From Rubrobacter sp. (GTDB taxonomy: Bacteria; Actinomycetota; Rubrobacteria; Rubrobacterales; Rubrobacteraceae), in NCBI GenBank assembly GCA_013817025.1, contig JACDDK010000022.1, positions 1-10,308 on the forward strand: a stretch of 10,308 nt of DNA, in the 5' to 3' direction. Below the pieces are notes generated by a model. That model saw only the letters and a list, made by a program, of their open reading frames with translations, was not told where the DNA came from and did not search any database. This document shows, piece by piece, positions 6,001-10,308 of this stretch; positions within the stretch are counted from its first letter, which is position 1; each line of letters begins with the position of its first letter. The position numbers and the translations under genes are program-made.

Positions 6001-6550
6001 GGAGCACTGCCCTATTGGTGAACTGCTCGGCCCACCGCCGAAGGAGGGCGAGCATCTCGAATACAAGTCCACGTTCCGCACGCGCGCCACGGGTGAGGAT
6101 GCCGGTGAGGTCTTCAAGCCGCTTCAGACGGCCTCGCTCAAGACCATCGCCGCGTTCCTCAACAGCCGCGAGGGTGGGACGTTGCTCATCGGGGTGGCCG
6201 ATGACGGATCGGTCTTCGGCCTCGGATCCGACTACGCCACGCTCCGCAAGGAGGACAAAGACGACCGCGACCTATTCGCATTGCATCTGACCCAGGCTGT
6301 TATCAACGCCGTCGGACTCGCTGCGGCGGTGAACGTCGGACAGGAGATCCTGGAGGTCGGCGGCCGGGACTTGTGCCGGGTCCACGTAAAGCCGTCGAGC
6401 TTCCCGGTCGAAGCCGAGGTGGTCGAGGTGGACAGGAACGGCCAGCACGTCAAGAAGAATATCTTCTACGGTCGCTTCGGCAACGGCACGCGGGCGATCA
6501 CGAACCCGTCCGACCGCGAGCGGTACAAAGTCCAGGTCTGGGGAACCTGA
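3017..6550 (+). CDS. hsdR: Type I restriction enzyme R subunit with C-terminal AlbA_2 domain
   Basis: A 1177-residue ATP-dependent DNA translocase and nuclease of the COG0610 type. The N-terminal HSDR_N nuclease has D143, E157 and K159 (D..ExK). The helicase motifs are Walker A HSAGSGKS (302-309, K308), DEAH (410-413), TATP (481-484), TGFDQP (669-674) and QTLSRLNR (692-699). Residues around 720-1000 are the helical region that usually docks to the M/S subunits. After this comes an AlbA_2 (Schlafen AlbA_2, PF04326) domain: LEYKS (E1015, K1017), FLNSREGGTLLIGVADDG (1047-1064), and a final FYGRFGNGTRAI segment. HsdR proteins usually have roughly 1000-1050 residues, so this is an added module, not a misread tail. 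No frame breaks are seen. Translation starts by ATGA overlap with the MazF gene. Alone it should not cut DNA; it needs HsdM/HsdS, and neither is intact in this window. Confidence 0.93.
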   Translation: MKPDERAFEDHIARSLAHRGGYRKVKTGNTTGDFDAGRGLDLAELFAFIEATQPEAWGRLAKLHGDASKARKQFADRLVKELDSRGTVDVLRHGVVDLGVTVRLVFFKPAHGLTPQLVGRYEANRLTVTRQLTYEIGTNKTLDLALFVNGLPVATAELKNTLTGQDVEKAKAQYRKDRDPKNVTLARRTVVHFAVDTEQAAMTTRLAGGSTRFLPFNRGHDRGLGNPPNPQGHRTAYLWERVWEKDAWLDLLGRFVHVEKPGKGAKSTGSLIFPRYHQWDAVLSMSDHARRHGAGKTYLVQHSAGSGKSNTIAWLAHRLSSLHDSKNEKVFDKVVVITDRVVLDKQLQDTIYQFEHAHGVVQRIDESSTQLAEALAGQSARIIITTLQKFPFILDKVDDLSSRSYAVLVDEAHSSQTGETAKDLRKVLGSGPVQNGLAAEGPGNYDTGEAASEPMDPAEEALTREVEARGRQKNLSFFAFTATPKGRTLETFGAYDAELGHHVPFHLYSMRQAIEEGFIHDVLESYVTYGTYWKIEKSAAEDPRYNPGKAGAAIARFVTLHDFNLSQKAGIIVEHFRRHVAGKIGGRAKAMVVTSSRKHAVRMALALRRYADEHGHGSLGILVAFSGTVEDAGVTYTESQMNGFPEGRTPREFEEDEWRFLVVADKYQTGFDQPLLYAMYVDKVLTGLAAVQTLSRLNRRAEGKDGTFVLDFRNDADAIRDAFEPYYGETVAPPTDPNLLYDTRRALDEYGVLRPEEIERVAALLAAPNSDQSHARIHAALAPAIDRFNALEEDERESFREMLIRFVRTYSFLSQVVSFTDIGLERDYRFCRALSAFVRRDAGASLDLGSEVELTHLHLERTFEGSVALEAEQGIVTAIYNGVGTQQEPEASPLSQIISKLNERFGLKLTEADRLHLDSIAQELAEDETVQRQAAANTLGNFEVQFPQHFEKAVVDRLTGAEDFSYKLLEDKEMAEQVRQVYLPLVYGRAKVAWQEHCPIGELLGPPPKEGEHLEYKSTFRTRATGEDAGEVFKPLQTASLKTIAAFLNSREGGTLLIGVADDGSVFGLGSDYATLRKEDKDDRDLFALHLTQAVINAVGLAAAVNVGQEILEVGGRDLCRVHVKPSSFPVEAEVVEVDRNGQHVKKNIFYGRFGNGTRAITNPSDRERYKVQVWGT

Positions 6551-6552
6551 AC

Positions 6553-6564
6553 GCGGCGCGCCGC
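6553..6564. repeat. 12-bp perfect palindrome after hsdR
   Basis: GCGGCGCGCCGC is its own reverse complement and begins two bases after the hsdR stop. No T run follows. It may be chance in GC-rich DNA or part of a transcript end. The rest of the gap to 6640 shows only a possible -10 box. Confidence 0.4.
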
Positions 6565-6604
6565 CGGGGACGGCCCACACTCTGCGGCTGGCGGGAGCGT
6601 TCTG

Positions 6605-6610
6605 TAAGAT
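6605..6610 (+). promoter_or_regulatory. Possible -10 box before the ComB-like gene
   Basis: TAAGAT resembles a -10 hexamer and lies 31 bp before the TTG at 6641, at the boundary between the restriction island and the metabolic operon. No recognisable -35 box lies 16-18 bp upstream, so support is weak. Confidence 0.25.
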
Positions 6611-6640
6611 AGGGATCGTTTTGTGGCCTAGGGACCCAAC

Positions 6641-7387
6641 TTGAAACGCCTGCGCGTTTTGATGACGCGGCGGGAGATCGTGCCGGAGCGTCTGCCTGGT
6701 TCGACCACCGTGGTCTTCGACGTCTTCATGGCTACTACGACCCTTCTCACCATCCTGGAGAACGGCGCACGCGGCGTCTATCCGGCCGCGAGCCTGGAAG
6801 AGGCCGAGGAAGTACGCGCCCGACTCGAAGCGGCGGGTGCGGACGTGTTGCGTGGGGGAGAGCAGGACGCGGCGCTCATCGACGGCTACGATCACGGGCC
6901 GTTTCCCGAAGAATACGCCCCCGAAGTGGTGGCGAATAAAGACGTGATCTTCGTGACCACCAACGGCACCCGAGCTATAGCCGACGCCGCCTCGTCCGAA
7001 CGCATCCTACTAGGCTCCCTCCGCAACGCCCCCGCCGTAGCCCGCCACCTGCAAGAGTCCGAAACAGACTCCATCCACCTCGTCTGCGCGGGCTCCGCCG
7101 GACGCTTCACGGTCGAAGACTTCCTCGGCGCGGCCACCATAATCTCCAACATGGACCTCACCGGCTGGCGCCTAAACGACGCCGCTTGGCTGGCGAAAGA
7201 CTTCGCCGCTCGCTACAAAGGCGAAGAAAAACAAGCCCTGGCCCAGAGCCGTGCGGGTCGCTGGTTCTTCGACAACGACCGCCCGGCAGCCTTCGACTTC
7301 GTAGCCGACATAGGCGCGAGCGGCCTGATCCCCGAAATGTCCAGAGGCAAAGCCATAAGCCACCAAGACCTGAAACCCCATACCTGA
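6641..7387 (+). CDS. ComB-family protein (2-phosphosulfolactate phosphatase-like)
   Basis: A 248-residue protein of the ComB family, whose founding member removes phosphate from 2-phosphosulfolactate on the route to coenzyme M. Family landmarks are VVFDVFMATTT (24-34), GGE (72-74), IDGYDHGPFPEEY (80-92), TTNGTRA (106-112), CAGSAG (149-154) and FTVEDFLGAA (156-165). In most relatives the first motif reads DVLRATTT; here Arg is replaced by Met, which may alter substrate or activity. Actinobacteria generally do not make coenzyme M the methanogen way, so the true substrate is uncertain. The TTG start is the first start codon after an in-frame TAG at 6629-6631. An ATG at 6662 would remove the first conserved strand. 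It is the first gene of a co-directional series with acyl-CoA genes. Confidence 0.8.
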   Translation: MKRLRVLMTRREIVPERLPGSTTVVFDVFMATTTLLTILENGARGVYPAASLEEAEEVRARLEAAGADVLRGGEQDAALIDGYDHGPFPEEYAPEVVANKDVIFVTTNGTRAIADAASSERILLGSLRNAPAVARHLQESETDSIHLVCAGSAGRFTVEDFLGAATIISNMDLTGWRLNDAAWLAKDFAARYKGEEKQALAQSRAGRWFFDNDRPAAFDFVADIGASGLIPEMSRGKAISHQDLKPHT

Positions 7388-7418
7388 TGCCCCACACCCG
7401 CCGAAGGAAGGGATGCCC

Positions 7419-8477
7419 ATGACCGACACCATAAACGTCCGCGAGGGCGAAGGCTTCGACGCGAAAGAAGTCGAAAGCTACCTGCGCGAACGCATCGAAG
7501 ACCTGCCCGAGGGCGACCTGAAGGTCCGCCAGTTCCCGTCCGGCGCGTCGAACCTCACGTACCTGTTGGAGATAGAAGACTGGAAAGGCGTTCTCCGCCG
7601 GCCGCCGCTCGGCCCCATCCCACCCAAAGCCCACGACATGGGCCGCGAGTCCGGCATACTCTCGAAGCTCAACGCCGCCTTTCCACTCGCTCCGAAACCG
7701 TACTTTTTCTGCGACGACGAAGCCATTATCGGCGCGCCGTTCTACGTCATGGAGCACCGGGCGGGCGTCGTGCTTAACGAGTCGTTTCCCAAAGGCGTCG
7801 AGCCGGACGAGAAGCTGTGCCGGGGTATATCCGAGACCCTGGTGGATACGCTGGTGGAGCTTCACGCCGTCGACCCCGAAAGAGCGGGGCTCGAGGAGTT
7901 GGGGCGGCCCGAAGGCTTTTTGGAGCGTCAAACGCAAGGTTGGATCTCACGCTACGATAAGGCTAAGACCGACGAGATAGCCGAAGTCGAGCCGCTGACG
8001 AAATGGCTCGCCGCCAACATCCCCGACAGCCCGCCGCCAACCGTCATCCACAACGACTACAAACTAAACAACCTCGTCCTGGACCCGGATGACCTTACCC
8101 AAGTCCGGGCTGTTTTGGACTGGGAGATGACCACCATCGGAGACCCACTTTTCGACCTCGCCGTCTCCTTGACGTACTGGATCGAACCGGAAGACTCCGA
8201 AGACCTCAAAAACGTCATGCCCACCGTGACGGACATCCTCGGCTTCCTAAGCCGCAAACAACTCATCGACCGCTACGCCCAAAAGAGCGGGCGCGACCTC
8301 TCGGAGATGCACTGGTACGTCGTCTTCGGCTACTTCAAGCTAGCTGGCATCCTGCAGCAAATATACGCCCGCTGGAAAGCCGGCCAGACCAAAGACGAAC
8401 GCTTCGCCACCTTCGGCGACCGCGTGAAAACCCTGATCCTGCACGCCGAACAACTCTCCCGAACCGGAGACGTGTGA
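7419..8477 (+). CDS. Phosphotransferase family protein (APH/ACAD10-like kinase fold)
   Basis: A 352-residue kinase-fold protein resembling the N-terminal kinase part of human ACAD10/11 and the many bacterial 'phosphotransferase family' proteins encoded beside acyl-CoA dehydrogenases. Seen here: an N-lobe with SGASNLTYLLE and VLRRPP (a Lys/Arg strand), the catalytic loop VIHNDYKLNN (H211, D213, N217/N218), and the metal-binding DWE (234-236) followed by GDPLFDLA. Relatives in 4-hydroxy-acid catabolism phosphorylate the 4-hydroxyl of 4-hydroxyacyl-CoAs; that is a plausible substrate but is inferred. I prefer the ATG at 7419, seven bases after AGGAAGG (7405-7411), over ATG 7413, which is too close to that site. 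The stop overlaps the next start by one base (TGATG). This is not an antibiotic-resistance gene by context. Confidence 0.88.
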   Translation: MTDTINVREGEGFDAKEVESYLRERIEDLPEGDLKVRQFPSGASNLTYLLEIEDWKGVLRRPPLGPIPPKAHDMGRESGILSKLNAAFPLAPKPYFFCDDEAIIGAPFYVMEHRAGVVLNESFPKGVEPDEKLCRGISETLVDTLVELHAVDPERAGLEELGRPEGFLERQTQGWISRYDKAKTDEIAEVEPLTKWLAANIPDSPPPTVIHNDYKLNNLVLDPDDLTQVRAVLDWEMTTIGDPLFDLAVSLTYWIEPEDSEDLKNVMPTVTDILGFLSRKQLIDRYAQKSGRDLSEMHWYVVFGYFKLAGILQQIYARWKAGQTKDERFATFGDRVKTLILHAEQLSRTGDV

Positions 8478-9322
8478 TGAACAAGATAGGAGTCCTCGGA
8501 ACCGGCACGATGGGCGCCGGCATCGTCCAACTAGCCGCCAGCACCGGCTACAGAGTCACGGCCTGCGACGCCAACGTCGAATCCCTCGAAAAGGCTCAAG
8601 TCTACGTCCGCGAAGGGCTCGCCCGCCTCACCCAAAAAGGCGCGCTCTCCGAAGACGAAGCCAACGTTTCCTACGACCGCGTGAGCTGGACGACCAACGT
8701 GGACGACTTCCACGACGTCGAAGCCGTCATAGAAGCCATAGTCGAGAAGGTCGAGCCGAAAAAGAAAGCCTTCGCCGCCCTCGACGCGCTTCTGCCGCCG
8801 GAAGCCCTGATCCTAACCAACACCTCGTCCATCTCCATAACCGACCTCGCGAGCGTCACGAGCCGTCCGGACAAAGTATGCGGCACCCACTTCTTCACCC
8901 CGCCGCCGGTACGCGAAGCCGTCGAGATACCCCGTGGCCTGCACACTAGCGACGACACGGTGGAGAAGGCGAAGGCATTAATAGAGTCATTCGGCAAGCT
9001 CCCCGTAGTCATCCAAAAAGACGTACCCGGTTTCGTGGCGAACCGTTTCCTGATACCCATGATCCTCGAAGCCTGCAAGCTCCTCGAAGAGGGCGTAGCC
9101 AGCAAAGAGGACATAGACCTCCTGGTAAAAAAAGGTCTCGGCTTTCCCATAGGCCCCTTCGAGTTGGGCGATTTCGTTGGCCTGGACGTGGCCCTGGATG
9201 TAAACACCTACATCCACGACGAACTAGCCGACCCCTACTACAACCCGCCGCGCATCCTAAAAGAAATGGTGCGAGCCGGCAGGCTGGGCCACAAGACCGG
9301 CGAAGGGTTCTACAAATACTAA
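8477..9322 (+). CDS. hbd: 3-hydroxyacyl-CoA (3-hydroxybutyryl-CoA) dehydrogenase
   Basis: A 281-residue stand-alone enzyme that interconverts (S)-3-hydroxyacyl-CoA and 3-oxoacyl-CoA with NAD. The Rossmann motif GTGTMGAG is at 8-15, with D31 after the second strand as expected for NAD binding. Catalytic residues by alignment to the human enzyme are S117 (NTSS), H138 (CGTHFF), E150 and N189 (VANRF). The usual HFFNP motif reads HFFTP here (T141), an uncommon change next to the catalytic His. The C-terminal helical dimer domain (GFPIGPFELGDFVGLD, ending KTGEGFYKY) is complete. I prefer the ATG at 8477 because it gives MNKIGVLGTG. The GTG at 8474 is in the same frame, one codon earlier. It probably feeds beta-oxidation or hydroxyacid catabolism together with its neighbours. 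Confidence 0.93.
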   Translation: MNKIGVLGTGTMGAGIVQLAASTGYRVTACDANVESLEKAQVYVREGLARLTQKGALSEDEANVSYDRVSWTTNVDDFHDVEAVIEAIVEKVEPKKKAFAALDALLPPEALILTNTSSISITDLASVTSRPDKVCGTHFFTPPPVREAVEIPRGLHTSDDTVEKAKALIESFGKLPVVIQKDVPGFVANRFLIPMILEACKLLEEGVASKEDIDLLVKKGLGFPIGPFELGDFVGLDVALDVNTYIHDELADPYYNPPRILKEMVRAGRLGHKTGEGFYKY

Positions 9323-9329
9323 CCATAAG

Positions 9330-9345
9330 CGGTCAGCATTGACCG
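9330..9345. promoter_or_regulatory. Perfect inverted repeat just upstream of the FabG-like gene
   Basis: CGGTCA (9330-9335) and TGACCG (9340-9345) pair exactly around GCAT in the 36-bp gap between the dehydrogenase and the reductase. It directly abuts the ribosome site at 9346. It could be an operator for a TetR-type regulator of fatty-acid genes, which often bind GACCG/CGGTC palindromes. It could also be an RNA hairpin that tunes translation of the next gene. Confidence 0.45.
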
Positions 9346-9352
9346 AGGGGAG
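9346..9352 (+). promoter_or_regulatory. Ribosome binding site deciding a TTG start
   Basis: A strong AGGGGAG lies six bases before the TTG at 9359. With the SDR N-terminus MGRLDGKVALVTG that follows, it supports this non-ATG start. Confidence 0.7.
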
Positions 9353-9358
9353 ACGATA

Positions 9359-10120
9359 TTGGGACGACTGGACGGGAAGGTCGCGTTGGTTACGGGCGCG
9401 GCGCGCGGTATCGGACGGGCCACGGCTATTCGTCTGGCGCGGGAAGGCGCACGGGTCTGTCTGACGGACGTGGACGAGGGCGGGGTCTTGGAGGTCGCGG
9501 GGTTGTTGGTGGATGGGGGGATGGACGCTTTCGCCACGCTGCTGGACGTTACGAGCCGCACTGACGTGGAGAACGCCTGCGCCCGGATCGTGGACCGCTA
9601 CGGGCAGCTCGATATCCTCGTCAACAACGCGGGCGTGACCCGCGACAACCTCGTCCACCGGCTCTCCGACGAGGACTGGCGCACGGTCCTGAACGTCCAC
9701 CTCACCGGCGCTTTCCTGTGCAGCCGCGAGGTCCAGAAGTACATGGTCCAGAATACCTACGGCCGCATCGTCAACGTCTCTTCGACCTCCGCGCTCGGCA
9801 ACCGCGGCCAGGCCAACTACTCCGCCGCGAAAGCCGGTCTTCAAGGCTTTACGAAGACCCTCGCGATCGAGCTCGGGCGGTTCGGCATCACCGTGAACGC
9901 CGTAGCGCCGGGGTTTATAGAGACGGAGATGACGCGGGCCACCGCCGCCCGGATGGGTGTCGAGTGGGACGACTTTATCGCCGGTCGGGTGGCGGACATC
10001 CCGGTCAGGCGCGGCGGCAAGCCCGAGGACGTGGCCTCGGCTATCTTGTACTTCGCCTCGGAGGAAGCCTCGTTCGTGAGCGGGCAGGTCCTTTACGTCG
10101 CTGGCGGGCCTCGGGCCTAG
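9359..10120 (+). CDS. FabG-like 3-oxoacyl-ACP/acyl-CoA reductase (SDR)
   Basis: A 253-residue classical SDR closely matching the FabG/PhaB pattern. The cofactor motif TGAARGIG is at 12-19, NNAG at 89-92, the catalytic Ser at S141/S142 (NVSS), and Tyr/Lys at Y154 and K158 in GQANYSAAKAG. VAPGFIETEMTRA follows as in FabG. The C-terminus ends SGQVLYVAGGPRA. The loop between catalytic Ser and Tyr is one residue shorter than in E. coli FabG if S142 is the catalytic Ser. D37 at the end of the second strand leans towards NAD use, as in hydroxyacyl-CoA dehydrogenases, instead of NADPH. Its neighbours are a 3-hydroxyacyl-CoA dehydrogenase and a MaoC-like hydratase whose GTG overlaps its stop by one base. 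A role with (R)-3-hydroxyacyl thioesters is therefore likely, and this is probably not the housekeeping fabG. Confidence 0.88.
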   Translation: MGRLDGKVALVTGAARGIGRATAIRLAREGARVCLTDVDEGGVLEVAGLLVDGGMDAFATLLDVTSRTDVENACARIVDRYGQLDILVNNAGVTRDNLVHRLSDEDWRTVLNVHLTGAFLCSREVQKYMVQNTYGRIVNVSSTSALGNRGQANYSAAKAGLQGFTKTLAIELGRFGITVNAVAPGFIETEMTRATAARMGVEWDDFIAGRVADIPVRRGGKPEDVASAILYFASEEASFVSGQVLYVAGGPRA

Positions 10121-10308
10121 TGCTGTACGAAAAGTTCGTCGGACAGCGCTCGGAGGCGGTAAAGAACCTCGTCGAGCGCGGGGCGGTCCGTAAATTCGCC
10201 GAGGCCATCGCCGAAGAGAGTCCGCTGTACGTGGACGAGGATGTCGCAAGAGGTAGCCGGTACGGGCGGTTGCTCGCGCCGCCGACCTTTCCCCGCACGT
10301 TCGATTAC
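10120..10308 (+). CDS. MaoC-like (R)-hydroxyacyl hydratase/dehydratase, N-terminal part (cut by window end)
   Basis: An open frame runs from the GTG at 10120 to the window end (63 codons). It reads LYEKFVGQRSEAVKNLVERG, then AVRKFAEAI..ESPLYVDEDVARGSRYG and LLAPPTFPRTF. This is the signature of the MaoC_dehydrat_N / FAS1-like dehydratase domain: VRKFAEAI, the PLYxDE motif and the APPTFP loop are all present. Full-length proteins of this type have about 150-ish residues in single-domain form, and the catalytic hydratase half may lie beyond the window. These hot-dog-fold enzymes hydrate enoyl-CoA or dehydrate 3-hydroxyacyl thioesters. The GTG overlaps the previous TAG by one base, so it is coupled to the FabG-like reductase, a natural partner acting on (R)-3-hydroxyacyl chains. 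Confidence 0.82.
   Translation, partial: MLYEKFVGQRSEAVKNLVERGAVRKFAEAIAEESPLYVDEDVARGSRYGRLLAPPTFPRTFDY

Noticed and set aside
7158..7937. Minus-strand open frame of 259 codons across the ComB-like and kinase genes
   Set aside because: It spans two real + strand genes and their gap, and its translation looks like an antisense shadow.
7419..8477. Aminoglycoside resistance kinase
   Set aside because: The APH fold motifs are shared, but the sequence style and the acyl-CoA gene neighbours match the ACAD10-like phosphotransferase group.
9257..10249. Long open frame on the minus strand (330 codons) opposite the FabG-like gene
   Set aside because: It lies opposite a gene with a full set of SDR motifs, its protein is Arg/Pro-rich with no recognisable domain, and long antisense frames are expected in GC-rich coding DNA.
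1..10308. CRISPR array, tRNA/rRNA genes, insertion sequences
   Set aside because: I saw no regularly spaced repeats, no cloverleaf or rRNA-like stretch, and no transposase gene or paired terminal repeats anywhere in the window.

Overview
The window reads as chromosomal DNA of a high-GC actinobacterium. A Rubrobacter-like organism is my best guess. The reasons are dense coding on one strand, several TTG/GTG starts, frequent 1-7 nt gene overlaps, at least one apparently leaderless gene, and the protein style of the PIN, RHH/MazF and acyl-CoA genes. The genus is inferred, not proven. All confident genes lie on the + strand.

Left part (1 to about 6550) is a restriction / toxin-antitoxin island. 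In order it holds: a PIN-domain toxin (37-459); a decayed 3' tail of a type I specificity gene hsdS (about 466-550); a two-gene module of a small DUF4258-like protein and a DUF2283 protein (612-1156); a second, better preserved hsdS tail (about 1163-1240); an isolated short-chain dehydrogenase (1408-2226); and an RHH antitoxin / MazF-type toxin pair whose last gene overlaps a large type I restriction R subunit by 4 nt (2431-6550). No intact hsdM or hsdS is present. The two hsdS tails suggest that such genes stood just upstream or were lost. The R subunit has all the nuclease and helicase motifs and carries an extra C-terminal AlbA_2 (Schlafen-type) domain. A clear promoter (TTGCCG, 17 bp, TATACT) places the predicted transcription start on or next to the antitoxin ATG, and an inverted repeat overlaps the -10 box. 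The restriction nuclease therefore appears to sit under an autoregulated toxin-antitoxin promoter.

Right part (about 6600 to 10308) is a metabolic operon with tight spacing. It holds a ComB-family phosphatase, an aminoglycoside-phosphotransferase-fold kinase of the acyl-CoA-associated type, a 3-hydroxyacyl-CoA dehydrogenase, a FabG-like reductase, and the start of a MaoC-like hydratase cut by the window end. The last four fit fatty acyl-CoA / hydroxyacyl-CoA metabolism. The role of the ComB-like protein there is unclear.

The observations most worth following up are the HsdR-AlbA_2 fusion expressed from a toxin-antitoxin promoter, and the repeated hsdS tails directly behind two different toxin-antitoxin-type genes.
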